64,000 bases of DNA. Origin: Archaeoglobus profundus DSM 5631 (GTDB lineage: Archaea; Halobacteriota; Archaeoglobi; Archaeoglobales; Archaeoglobaceae). The notes beneath the pieces are model-generated. The model saw nothing but the letters and a program-made list of their open reading frames with translations, did no database searches and was not told the DNA's origin. The position numbers and the translations under genes were made by a program. The DNA is taken from NCBI RefSeq assembly GCF_000025285.1, contig NC_013741.1, forward strand, positions 620,001-684,000. Reading direction: 5' to 3'. Shown here one piece after another: positions 17,484 to 25,383 of the stretch. Positions within the stretch are counted from its first letter, which is position 1. Each line of letters begins with the position of its first letter.

Positions 17484-18105
17484 ACTCGTTTTGGCTTTAG
17501 ACGTTCTTGAGAGGGAAAAAGCTCTAGATATTGCAAATGATGTTAAGGATTACATCTCGCATATAAAGGTAAACTACCCACTCGTTCTTTCGTGCGGTGT
17601 TGGAATAATAGGAGAACTTTCAAAGATAAAGCCTGTAATTGCGGATTTTAAAATTGCCGACATACCTTACACTAGTGAAATCATCGCGAGGATCGCTTTC
17701 GAGAATGGAGCTAAAGCTGTGATAGTTCACGGATTTGCTGGGAGGGAGACTGTTAAAGCTGTATTAAATGTTGCTAAGGAATTTGATGGTGAAGTTTATG
17801 TCGTCACTGAGCTTACAAGCTCCGAGGAATTTTTTAAGGGGATTTCAGACAAAATTGCTAAAATGGCTGTGGAATTGGGTTGTCACGGCATAATAGCTCC
17901 TTCAACAAGACCAGAGAGAGTTAAAGCTTTAAAAGAGATCGTAGGAGATATCAAAATTCTGTGTCCGGGAATCGGTGCACAGGGTGGAAGTTTGGAAGTC
18001 GTGAAGTATGCTACTCACATAATAGTTGGAAGGGCGATATACAACTCGAAGAATCCTAAAAAATCTGCTGAAGAAATTTATAAAAAGTTAAGCCAACTCG
18101 ATTGA
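17470..18105 (+). CDS. pyrF: Orotidine 5'-phosphate decarboxylase
   Basis: A 211-residue TIM-barrel enzyme that converts OMP to UMP, the last step of pyrimidine synthesis. It begins [14 protein letters not shown] and has the catalytic tetrad loop [13 protein letters not shown] (Lys-x-x-Asp within DFKIAD). The phosphate-binding end is [10 protein letters not shown] followed by [13 protein letters not shown]. Length is normal for archaeal OMPDC. The start overlaps the end of the NYN gene by 14 nt. It ends 1 nt from the convergent TRAM gene. Other pyrimidine genes here are pyrG (39 kb) and pyrK (40.6 kb). Confidence 0.95.
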   Translation: MRKIELVLALDVLEREKALDIANDVKDYISHIKVNYPLVLSCGVGIIGELSKIKPVIADFKIADIPYTSEIIARIAFENGAKAVIVHGFAGRETVKAVLNVAKEFDGEVYVVTELTSSEEFFKGISDKIAKMAVELGCHGIIAPSTRPERVKALKEIVGDIKILCPGIGAQGGSLEVVKYATHIIVGRAIYNSKNPKKSAEEIYKKLSQLD

Positions 18106-18312
18106 TTACTCAACTACTTCCGCAAACGCGAACTTCTTCAAGACCTTCGTTACCTTTACCTTCACGTCGTCTCCAACCTTCGTTCCCGGAACGAACACAA
18201 CAAAGCCGTTCACTTTCGCTATTCCGTCTCCACCACTACCCATTGCAACGATTTTTACTTCCCTTACTTCTCCCACACTTACAGGCGGTCTGCTAAATCC
18301 CAAATTTCTCAA
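18106..18312 (-). CDS. Small TRAM-domain protein
   Basis: A 68-residue protein that is essentially one TRAM domain: PPVSVGEVREVKIVAMGSGGDG, then GFVVFVPGTKVGDDVKVKVTKVLKK. Stand-alone TRAM proteins in archaea bind RNA and act as cold-shock-like RNA chaperones or transcript-level regulators. I place the start at TTG 18312 because GGAGGTG lies 6 nt upstream; the GTG at 18321 is part of that ribosome-binding site. It is tail-to-tail with pyrF. Confidence 0.85.
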   Translation of the reverse strand: MRNLGFSRPPVSVGEVREVKIVAMGSGGDGIAKVNGFVVFVPGTKVGDDVKVKVTKVLKKFAFAEVVE

Positions 18313-18437
18313 ATTCGGCACCTCCTAATTCGATTAGGCACGTTACTCACAAACTATATAAACCTTTTGCTTAAAAAATTTAAAAGACTTGATAAAAATA
18401 AGGAAAGTCTTATCAACTATCGTACTAAAATTTGCGC

Positions 18438-19139
18438 ATGAGATACTTCAGCAACACACTCATATTCGTCGTAGGTTTGGGTTTAATTGTTTTGGGGCTT
18501 GTGTTCATCGTTTACTTCCAGCTTCACTACGGTTCTGAGCCAACTTTGGTAAAGACTACCTTTAGCTTGGTTGGATTAGGAGTCCCTTTGGCAGTTCAAG
18601 GGATTGCCGGAATGCTTGGATACGTTAAATACTCCAGAGCCACTGGATTATCGGGCTTTCTACTGTGCGTATTAGGCTTACTTGCATTTCTTTATCTCTA
18701 TCCCAAGGGCTGGATATATCCTACAATCTCAATCGTCGCAACCATCTACGCTCTGGGATTGATCTTGGTATTGGGAGGTTTATTCGCTGAAGTCGTTCAA
18801 AGAATAATAGAGTCCAAACCGGTTACAGTATCTAGAGAAATTTCAAAAAAAGCGAGTGGTGAAACTCCCGAGTTTGATGAGAGTGTATTTTTAGAGCCTG
18901 TCAAGTTTCCTGAGCCTGAAATTACATTCAAAGATATTGAGACAGGTGATATAAAGTTTGGAAAGGCTTTGAATGGGAGAATAGGGAAAGTCGTGAAAGT
19001 TAAGGACAATGTTGATTACGATGCCACTCTCTTGAACAGGGTAAAGGATGGAAAGCTTGAAATTAAGGTTAAGGATGATGAAATTTCGAAGATTTCAAAA
19101 ATTTTAAAGGATATGGAGAGTAGAATGAAAAAGGATTAA
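18438..19139 (+). CDS. Four-TM membrane protein with cytoplasmic tail, beside an actin-like gene
   Basis: A 233-residue protein with four hydrophobic segments (about residues 6-28, 43-64, 72-94, 96-122) and a charged C-terminal tail of about 110 residues without known domains. The arrangement recalls the haloarchaeal DUF7139 group, but I am not certain of the family. The start is ATG 18438; a TTG two codons earlier is less likely. It lies 29 nt before an actin-like ATPase gene on the same strand, so the two may form a module anchoring a filament or complex to the membrane (inference). An inverted repeat TTGATAA/TTATCAA (18389-18416) lies upstream. Confidence 0.6.
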   Translation: MRYFSNTLIFVVGLGLIVLGLVFIVYFQLHYGSEPTLVKTTFSLVGLGVPLAVQGIAGMLGYVKYSRATGLSGFLLCVLGLLAFLYLYPKGWIYPTISIVATIYALGLILVLGGLFAEVVQRIIESKPVTVSREISKKASGETPEFDESVFLEPVKFPEPEITFKDIETGDIKFGKALNGRIGKVVKVKDNVDYDATLLNRVKDGKLEIKVKDDEISKISKILKDMESRMKKD

Positions 19140-19168
19140 TCTTTTAAACTTCTGAAATCACTTACGGC

Positions 19169-20146
19169 ATGGCTAAGGGTTTAGATGTAGGAACTATGAA
19201 CATAGTCTGTTCTGAGATGGAGGGTGACAACATCGTTTTTGTTCAGCAGAGGAATGCTTTCCTAGAATTGGATTATAGCGATTTAACGAAGATGATGTTG
19301 GACAACGCAAACGTTCAGTACGTTATAAGGGGTGACAAGATATACATACTTGGTGATGATGCCCTTAAATTCGCAACAGTCTTTAAGAAGTCGGTAAGAA
19401 GACCAATGAAATCAGGAATTTTGAGCCCCGAGGAAAAGGAAGCTGTTCCAATAATAAAACTCATACTTGAGAAAGTTTTGGAAAGTCCATCTTCAAATGG
19501 AGAGGCAGTATGTATATCCTCTCCAGCAAATCCCATAGATTCCGACATAGAAACCACTTATCACAGAAAGACATTGGAGGCCTTAGTTAAGAAGATGGGA
19601 TACACACCCTTTACCATTGACGAAGGCTTGGCAGTTATATACTCAGAGTTAGCCGACAACAGCTTTACAGGAATAGGCATCAGCTTTGGAGCGGGATTGA
19701 CAAATGTAACTGCGGCATACTTTGCAGCACCAATAGTTTCGTTCAGCATTGCGAGAGGAGGTGATTGGATAGACGAGAATGCAGCAAAAGCAACTGGAAT
19801 GCCTAAAGAGGAGGTTTGTGCCATAAAGGAGAGCAGATTCGAGTTGAAGTATGAAGTTGAATTGGGTAGCATTGAAGGAGCTCTGGCAATATACTATGAT
19901 TACCTGCTTACTTACGTGATCGAAAACTTGAGGAGAAAGTTGGCTGAAGTCTCGCCACCACGGGTCGAGTTTCCGGTGGTGTTGGCAGGAGGTACTGCGA
20001 AGCCAAAAGGGTTCAAGGAGGCTTTTGAAGAGAAAATTTCGAAAGTTGGACTACCTGTCGAGATATCTACAATAAGGCTTGCGAGAGATCCCCTCCTCAG
20101 CGTTGCAAGGGGTTGTCTGATTGCCGCAAAGACCAAAGAGAGTTAG
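19169..20146 (+). CDS. Actin/MreB/DnaK-superfamily ATPase
   Basis: A 325-residue protein with actin-fold ATP-binding landmarks: phosphate 1 loop GLDVGTMNIV at the N-terminus, phosphate 2 ISFGAGLTNVTAAYF (about 165-180) and adenosine motif VVLAGGTAKPKGF (about 270). The interior matches no canonical MreB, ParM, crenactin or DnaK, so it belongs to a separate archaeal branch such as the actin homologues linked to cell shape in haloarchaea (salactin/volactin-type). That comparison is from general resemblance. Gene order with the four-TM protein supports a cytoskeletal or envelope role. Confidence 0.75.
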   Translation: MAKGLDVGTMNIVCSEMEGDNIVFVQQRNAFLELDYSDLTKMMLDNANVQYVIRGDKIYILGDDALKFATVFKKSVRRPMKSGILSPEEKEAVPIIKLILEKVLESPSSNGEAVCISSPANPIDSDIETTYHRKTLEALVKKMGYTPFTIDEGLAVIYSELADNSFTGIGISFGAGLTNVTAAYFAAPIVSFSIARGGDWIDENAAKATGMPKEEVCAIKESRFELKYEVELGSIEGALAIYYDYLLTYVIENLRRKLAEVSPPRVEFPVVLAGGTAKPKGFKEAFEEKISKVGLPVEISTIRLARDPLLSVARGCLIAAKTKES

Positions 20147-20151
20147 AGCTA

Positions 20152-20166
20152 CAATTTCTTTTTTTG
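20152..20166 (+). terminator. T-rich tract after the actin-like gene
   Basis: TTTCTTTTTTTGAC immediately after the stop codon region, a plausible archaeal termination site. Confidence 0.35.
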
Positions 20167-20186
20167 ACAAATTTAGTTAGTTTTCT

Positions 20187-20825
20187 ATGATAGAGCATCT
20201 CTAGGACTCGAAAAGCTTGACCTAATCTTCAACGGCGGTATTCACGTACCATCCACCATTTTTGATATTGGGAGGGGTTGGAACTGGAAAAGTGTACTTT
20301 GCCAACAGTTTACGTACTGTCAAGCTAAATCTGGTTGTAAAGTAGTCTACTTCTGCATAGATAACCCACCAGAGGAGGTAATGGAAAATATGAAGACATT
20401 TGGCTGGGATACAGAAGGAATAACGTTTGTAAATATTCATGACGACGAACCTACAGAACACTGGGTAGATCCTTACGATTACGATGAGTTGGTTTGCGGT
20501 ATTAAGAGGTACTTCAAGGGCGATAGATTCGTGTTCGATTCTATATCGACTTTAACTATGTTGCATGGTGAAAAGAAAAATATACTACTTGGTAAGGAAA
20601 ATTCACACTTGGACTCTGAAATCAAATGCTGTAAGTGTTCCGAGTGCCGTTAGGGGTATGCATACTCAGAGATTAGCAATTAAACAAGTCCTGAACAATG
20701 TGATACTGCTTGAAAAGGAGGGAGAGGAAGTTTTTGTAAGTATTGAGAAAACTACGAAGTCCTCCAAGGTCAAGGGAAGATACGGGCTTGAAATAGATGA
20801 GAGAGGGATAAGGGTCATATTCTAA
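20187..20825 (+). pseudogene. RAD55/KaiC-like RecA-superfamily ATPase, broken by several frameshifts
   Basis: Pieces of one RecA-like gene are spread over the three frames. ATG 20187 starts MIEHL then meets a stop; GLEKLDLIFNGG continues in another frame. The Walker A loop GGVGTGK is readable only after dropping one T from a T5 run (near 20251) and returns to the main frame by adding an A in an A4 run after it. The main frame continues CQQFTYCQAKSGCKVVYF to the Walker B-like RFVFDSISTLTML, then shifts again near 20570 to RKIHTWTLKSNAVSV, RGMHTQRL and NVILLEKEGE, ending at 20825. Three or four indels, two in homopolymers, make this a decaying gene or an error-prone assembly spot. Length and order match intact RAD55-like proteins. 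Confidence 0.8.
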
Positions 20826-20863
20826 GCAAGGGTTTTTATATCTGTTCATTCAGAGTCTATAAC

Positions 20864-21913
20864 GTGAAGGAGGTTCAGGAGGTCAAGTATCTCATACTGA
20901 GACCTTTGGGGTATCCTTTAAAGGCGAGTTATCACGAGTACCCAGTAGTAGACAATCCAAGAGTCTTTGAAAGGTATGCAAGAGATCAATGGAAGGGTGA
21001 ATACGTTTCTAAAGGTAAAATGCTCTTTGACTATCGCATGTTCCCCGATTTTGCATTTGAGGTAGTTAGCGCTGAACCTGAAGGAATTATTACGGATTCA
21101 ACCCGCATTCTGGTTGAAAGTCCTAAAAGTGTTGTTGAGACTGAGATAGTTAAGGATGTTAAAATTGAAGATGTAGTTGGGCAAGAGGAGGCTAAAAAGA
21201 AGGTGAGGGTTATTCTGAAGTATTTGCAGAATCCTGAAAAGTTTGGAAAGTGGGCACCTAAGAACGTTCTATTCTATGGCCCTCCAGGAACAGGTAAGAC
21301 GATGACAGCCAAGGCTCTAGCTAACGAGGCGAACGTTCCATTCATATCGGTGAAATCGACCAAACTCATCGGTGAGCATGTCGGCGATGGAGCGAGGAGA
21401 ATCCATGAGCTTTACGAGAGAGCAAGGCAGGTTGCTCCGTGCATAGTCTTCTTGGACGAATTTGATTCAATAGCTTTGGACAGGAGCTATCAGGACTTGA
21501 GAGGTGATGTAAGCGAAGTAGTCAACGCCCTACTTACAGAGTTGGACGGAATTGAAAAGAATGAGGGAATTTGCACAATAGCAGCGACGAATAGGATCGA
21601 GCTAATCGATCCGTCAATAAGGAGCAGATTTGAAGAAGAGATTGAATTTACCCTGCCGAGCTTGGAGGAAAGACTTAAGATACTCGAAAACAACTTCAGG
21701 GACTTCCCGCTCAAGGTTAGAGCAAATCTAAAGGTGATAGCTGAAATAACAGAGGGCTTCAGTGGAAGAGATCTTGTTGAGAAGGTAATTAAATCGGCTT
21801 TGCATAAAGCCATAGCTGAAGAGAGAGAATACATCGGAACCGAAGATTTGGTTAAGGCTGTTGAGAGAGTTAAAAAGCCTGTAAAGCAGCCACCCAAACA
21901 GATGTTCATATAA
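20864..21913 (+). CDS. AMA-type AAA ATPase (proteasome-associated unfoldase candidate)
   Basis: A 349-residue single-domain AAA protein. A beta-rich N-domain of about 95 residues precedes the AAA module: Walker A GPPGTGKT at 139-146, Walker B CIVFLDEFD near 196-204, sensor AATNR and arginine-rich RSRFEEEIEF, then a helical C-domain. Size and N-domain match the AMA family of methanogens and Archaeoglobus. The last residues are QMFI, close to the hydrophobic-Tyr-X (HbYX) tail used by PAN and CDC48 to dock on 20S proteasomes, but with Phe for Tyr. The start is GTG 20864. It lies head-to-tail behind the RAD55-like pseudogene. Confidence 0.88.
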   Translation: MKEVQEVKYLILRPLGYPLKASYHEYPVVDNPRVFERYARDQWKGEYVSKGKMLFDYRMFPDFAFEVVSAEPEGIITDSTRILVESPKSVVETEIVKDVKIEDVVGQEEAKKKVRVILKYLQNPEKFGKWAPKNVLFYGPPGTGKTMTAKALANEANVPFISVKSTKLIGEHVGDGARRIHELYERARQVAPCIVFLDEFDSIALDRSYQDLRGDVSEVVNALLTELDGIEKNEGICTIAATNRIELIDPSIRSRFEEEIEFTLPSLEERLKILENNFRDFPLKVRANLKVIAEITEGFSGRDLVEKVIKSALHKAIAEEREYIGTEDLVKAVERVKKPVKQPPKQMFI

Positions 21914-21915
21914 CA

Positions 21916-22941
21916 TTAATCTTTTCTTGATAGTGCTATACCGAAAATTGAAGTGGCCAATACTACAGCAGAAATTATACCCGAAAACTGCGGTGCAAAT
22001 AGAGTGGTCAATATAACGGAGAATTCTCCTCTCGGAACAGTATACTTGAAGATACGTACACCGTCTTTCTTGGATTTGTGAACGTTCAAACCTATAAAAT
22101 ACCCGCTCAGCAGCTTTCCGACAATCGCAATAAAGATTAGAGGTAATACGACACCTATATCGAGCATTTCCAAATTTATACTTGCACCAAACATGACAAA
22201 GAAGATAGCCAGAAAAACCTCTTTGAATGGAATGACCAAGTTGTCCAGTTTATATCTCGAAAAAGCAATTCCCAGAGATATTGAAGCCAGAGCTTCCGAT
22301 ATTCCCAGATTTTTAACCAAAACGGCTAAAGATGGAATAGAAAAGGTGGCCAACATTGGAATCTCGTCACTTCTATCAAACAATGATCTGAACATGCGAG
22401 AATATTTGTATATAATGTATACGATCGCTAGAAACAGAATTGTCTTTACCAACGGTGATATTCCGCTTAATGACATGAACATTAGAAATCCAATCATTAC
22501 CAAATCTTCGAAAACCATTAACCAGACAACAGTTTCAGCGAAGGGAAAAATCAATTTTCTAGTGTCAACCAACAATTTTAAGCAGATTGCAGAACTGCTG
22601 ACATAGATTGCCGAAGATACAACGATACTCACAAAGATGTCGAATCCAGAAGCGAGCAAAATCATTAGAGGAGGGAAGAAGTTAAAGACGAAATCTATTA
22701 GGCCAGCATAAGTTATACCCTTCAAATTTCTCGAAACCTGATGAGGATTTATTTTCAGACCAATGTAAAAGAGAAGAAACACAATTCCCAGTTCGCTCAG
22801 TACAGAATGATCTCCTCTTATTATTCCAAGATTTTTCAATACCAAACCCAGCAGTATGTACATTGGAATTGGGCTGAATCTTAAGCTCCTGCACAAGTAG
22901 GCAATTGCCGTACAAAGGATTATTACTTCAAACTCTTCCAT
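21916..22941 (-). CDS. Kef/KhtU-type cation:proton antiporter (CPA2 family)
   Basis: A 341-residue membrane protein of the Na+/H+ exchanger fold with 11-12 hydrophobic segments. It begins CTAIAYLCRSLRFSPIPMYILLGLVL. The conserved ELGIVFLLFYIGLKI is near residue 46, SSSAICLKLL near 115 and the paired-acid MVFEDLVMIGF near 140. It is followed (2 nt upstream in gene order) by a TrkA-C domain protein, the same pairing as bacterial KhtT-KhtU and AmhM-AmhT K+/NH4+ antiporters. I infer a K+ (or NH4+) efflux system for ion or pH homeostasis. Confidence 0.85.
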   Translation of the reverse strand: MEEFEVIILCTAIAYLCRSLRFSPIPMYILLGLVLKNLGIIRGDHSVLSELGIVFLLFYIGLKINPHQVSRNLKGITYAGLIDFVFNFFPPLMILLASGFDIFVSIVVSSAIYVSSSAICLKLLVDTRKLIFPFAETVVWLMVFEDLVMIGFLMFMSLSGISPLVKTILFLAIVYIIYKYSRMFRSLFDRSDEIPMLATFSIPSLAVLVKNLGISEALASISLGIAFSRYKLDNLVIPFKEVFLAIFFVMFGASINLEMLDIGVVLPLIFIAIVGKLLSGYFIGLNVHKSKKDGVRIFKYTVPRGEFSVILTTLFAPQFSGIISAVVLATSIFGIALSRKD

Positions 22942-22942
22942 T

Positions 22943-23419
22943 TCATCTCCCCAGTATAAGCTTCTCGAATCTTTCGATTTGATCGTGCTCTCCTATAACA
23001 ACTATTACATCTCCCTCTCTGAGTTCTGTTGAAGGTGGTGGGTTTACTATATTCTTGCCCTCCCTAGAGATGGCTATTATCGTTACTCCCGTTTTTCTCC
23101 TCAGATCTAATTCCTCTATAGTCTTGCCAGCAAGACTCTTAGGAACAATGTAAGTGTGTACACCAATCCTTAAGTCCGCCAAAGCTGAGAAGACAACTTC
23201 GACAGACTCCTCTTTACTCTCAAAAATAGCTCCAGTCAATATGCTTCCCAACCTTACAGCATCTTTAGGAGTTAAAGTTACGACGCAGGGTTTGTCACAA
23301 TCTCTTTCCAGAACGTAAACTTGAACGTTATTATTCTCCAAAAATACAATTGCAATTTTACCATCCAGCCCATCTATTTCGTACTTGGAACCTACACCCG
23401 GTAGCTCGACTGACCTCAT
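22943..23419 (-). CDS. KhtT-like TrkA-C (RCK_C) antiporter regulator
   Basis: A 158-residue soluble protein. The C-terminal RCK_C/TrkA-C domain from about residue 75 shows IVPKSLAGKTIEELDLRRKTGVTIIA and ELREGDVIVVIGEHDQIERFEKLI. The N-terminal ~70 residues (MRSVELPGVGSKYEIDGLDGK) correspond to the KhtT N-domain. In homologues it binds a nucleotide, such as c-di-AMP in bacteria, and gates the partner antiporter. The start is ATG 23419; the longer open frame to 23578 would read through the end of the DUF599 gene with no similarity. It lies 1 nt upstream of the antiporter gene, so co-translated. Confidence 0.88.
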   Translation of the reverse strand: MRSVELPGVGSKYEIDGLDGKIAIVFLENNNVQVYVLERDCDKPCVVTLTPKDAVRLGSILTGAIFESKEESVEVVFSALADLRIGVHTYIVPKSLAGKTIEELDLRRKTGVTIIAISREGKNIVNPPPSTELREGDVIVVIGEHDQIERFEKLILGR

Positions 23420-23481
23420 TAGTTTAAAGCTTGCATGTATATTGAAAAATCTTGTGAATTTCTGTACAACTTGAGATTGTT

Positions 23482-24129
23482 TTAAACTTCCTGAAATCTC
23501 GTGAAATCCCTGTATTTTGCCAGCAGAAGCGTTACGACTATGACCAGAGTTAGAAATGCTAAAGGACTTAAAAACCACGTGAAGGAAAGCATGCTGTAGA
23601 GGAGACCTCTACTACCCAAAGTATAATACGTGCAACCCTTATCCAAAAGCTGAGCGTAGAATTTCTCAGCTGTTATTCCGAGAAGTCTTAAAATTTCCTC
23701 TGGAGGCGTAGCTATTAGCAGGCTTAACATTCTGTAGTATCTTATTGATGAGATGAAGAATATGAAGGATAGAGCTTGAATGGCAATCACGAACAGTACC
23801 TTGTACTCGAAGGCGGTGACATCGGTTATCTTGAGGTTACGGGCTATTTCATCAATGTTTATTAGCAAATTAAACATAAGACCCATAAATATCAACGATG
23901 ATGATGCGAAAACGTAGCAGACTTGTATAGCATCCCTCAACTGCTGAACAAGTGTTTCGTACTCCTCCCTCTCAAGCAAATTGGCTATACTCTTTTCTCT
24001 TAAGATTCTAACGTAAGCTTTTACGGCTTTTTTAGGATACTTCTCAACGATTAGGAGGTAAAGAGCATGATAACCTCCGAAACAAGCGATAAAGATTAGG
24101 AAAGCAAGTATATCGAGTTGTGAAACCAT
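23482..24129 (-). CDS. DUF599 family membrane protein
   Basis: A 215-residue membrane protein with four hydrophobic segments: residues 5-25, about 70-92, 108-130 and 178-205. The diagnostic YTLGSRGLLYSMLSFTWFLSPLAFL near residue 170 and SIRYYRMLSLLI near 127 match DUF599. The function of the family is unknown. It is 62 nt upstream of the KhtT-like gene on the same strand, so a three-gene ion-homeostasis operon (DUF599, regulator, antiporter) is possible. Confidence 0.75.
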   Translation of the reverse strand: MVSQLDILAFLIFIACFGGYHALYLLIVEKYPKKAVKAYVRILREKSIANLLEREEYETLVQQLRDAIQVCYVFASSSLIFMGLMFNLLINIDEIARNLKITDVTAFEYKVLFVIAIQALSFIFFISSIRYYRMLSLLIATPPEEILRLLGITAEKFYAQLLDKGCTYYTLGSRGLLYSMLSFTWFLSPLAFLTLVIVVTLLLAKYRDFTRFQEV

Positions 24130-24266
24130 GCGAGTATATTGACCATCTCAGATTTATATTTTCTCGCTTCCCAAAATCCAGGATCGAAGAACACTACAAT
24201 CTGAACATCGAACAGTTCAGCGAAGGTTGATAAACACTTTTAAATTTTTAACAGCAATTTGATCTT

Positions 24267-25097
24267 ATGAAAGTTGTACCCGGTAAAGCCTCTCCTCTCC
24301 TAGCCAAAAGAATTGCCGACAGACTTGGCTGTGACCTCGCAAAAACGACTTACAAGGTCTTTCCCGATGGAGAACTTTACGTTAGAGTTGAAAAGGTCGA
24401 TGAGGCTGTGGTTGTTCAAAGTATAAACTCGAACGAAGACTTAGTTCAGCTTATGCTGATCTTCGATGCCTTGAAGGATGCAGAAATAAAAGCGGTGATT
24501 CCCTATATGGGGTATGCTAGGCAGGATAGAGAGTTCAACGAGGGTGAAGCTGTAAGCATAAGAGCAATTGCAAAACTTATCGAGGGCTACGCAGACAAAG
24601 TAATTACTGTAAACATCCACAGTGAAAAAGCCAAGAGCTACTTCAAGAACCTCGTTGAAGTAGATGCGATGCCTCTAATTGGTGAGTACTACAAGGGAAA
24701 GAATGTCGTAATGATTTCACCAGATTTAGGCTCGTTCAACAGAGTTAAAGTTGCATCGAGCTACGCTGGTTGCGAATTCGATTATTTGGAGAAGAGAAGA
24801 ATTAGTGCTGAAGAGGTAGAGATAAAGCCAAAGAGTTTGAATGTTGAGGGTAAAGATGTTGTGATAGTCGATGACATAATCTCGACAGGTGGGACTATAG
24901 TTGAGGCAACGAAGGTTCTCAAGGCTTTGGGAGCCAAATCGGTTGAATGTGCGTGTGTTCATGCTGTCTTGGCAGGAGATGCTTTGAACAAGTTATTCAA
25001 CGCCGGAGTAAAAAGAGTGATTGCAACGGATACAATTGAGAAATCCGTTAGTGTGATAAGCGTTGCGGATGAGATAGCAAAGGTTTTAAGATCTTAA
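24267..25097 (+). CDS. prs: Ribose-phosphate pyrophosphokinase (PRPP synthase), archaeal short form
   Basis: A 276-residue enzyme making PRPP from ribose 5-phosphate and ATP, feeding nucleotide, histidine and tryptophan synthesis. It shows FPDGELYVRVEK, the ATP-site YARQDREFNEGEAVS near residue 90, and the PRPP signature VVIVDDIISTGGT near 197. The length (about 280 versus about 315 in bacteria) is typical of archaeal class I-like forms. The promoter is probably TTTTAAATTTTTAA (24238-24251). It supports the pyrF, pyrG and pyrK genes elsewhere in the window. Confidence 0.95.
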   Translation: MKVVPGKASPLLAKRIADRLGCDLAKTTYKVFPDGELYVRVEKVDEAVVVQSINSNEDLVQLMLIFDALKDAEIKAVIPYMGYARQDREFNEGEAVSIRAIAKLIEGYADKVITVNIHSEKAKSYFKNLVEVDAMPLIGEYYKGKNVVMISPDLGSFNRVKVASSYAGCEFDYLEKRRISAEEVEIKPKSLNVEGKDVVIVDDIISTGGTIVEATKVLKALGAKSVECACVHAVLAGDALNKLFNAGVKRVIATDTIEKSVSVISVADEIAKVLRS

Positions 25098-25102
25098 AAA
25101 AT

Positions 25103-25158
25103 TGTGTCAGAGTCCCGATTTTCATCACTTTTCAGTGCTCAGCCTCCTCATCACTCAA
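25103..25158 (-). ncRNA. C/D box sRNA overlapping the 3' end of a coding gene
   Basis: On the minus strand the boxes occur in order: C GTGATGA (25154-25148), D' CTGA (25135-25132), C' GTGATGA (25128-25122) and D CTGA (25110-25107). The guides are GGAGGCTGAGCA and AAATCGGGACT. Predicted targets contain UGCUCAGCCUCC and AGUCCCGAUUU; I cannot place them securely. The C box and first guide lie inside the last codons of the 83-residue gene, and the D' box supplies that gene's TGA stop. The sRNA could be processed from the proS-hypothetical mRNA, since no separate TATA box is obvious within the coding region. Confidence 0.8.
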
Positions 25159-25383
25159 GTAGTAGAATGTGTAGTTGTTTATTTCAACTTTAACGTTTCC
25201 CCTTGTCTCACCATAAACCATCCATCCCGGCTTGTCATCGATTGAACAGCAGACCACGTCCGGATAACTTCTTTTTCCATCAGACCAAGCTATCAAAGTT
25301 CCTCCGACGAGTATATCCGCTATAGCCTTAGCTTTTTCGAAGTCAAGCTCTAGCCCCTCAATCTTTACCTTCACTTCTTTCAT
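25132..25383 (-). CDS. Small hypothetical protein whose 3' end doubles as a C/D sRNA
   Basis: An 83-residue soluble protein of unrecognised family: [25 protein letters not shown], then GGTLIAWSDGKRSYPDVVCCSIDDKPGW and a beta-hairpin ending YYLSDEEAEH. It looks like a compact alpha/beta domain. The ATG overlaps the stop of proS by one base (TAATG), so it is translated as the second gene of the proS transcript. Its final codons and stop coincide with the C and D' boxes of an sRNA, which constrains both protein and RNA. Confidence 0.7.
   Translation of the reverse strand: MKEVKVKIEGLELDFEKAKAIADILVGGTLIAWSDGKRSYPDVVCCSIDDKPGWMVYGETRGNVKVEINNYTFYYLSDEEAEH

Noticed and set aside
22943-23578. 211-residue version of the KhtT-like protein
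   Set aside because: The extra 53 residues read through the end of the DUF599 gene and the intergenic region and look non-homologous; ATG 23419 fits the family length.
24130-24266. Possible C/D sRNA between the DUF599 gene and prs
   Set aside because: CTGA-like boxes occur but no RTGATGA C box at a workable distance on either strand.
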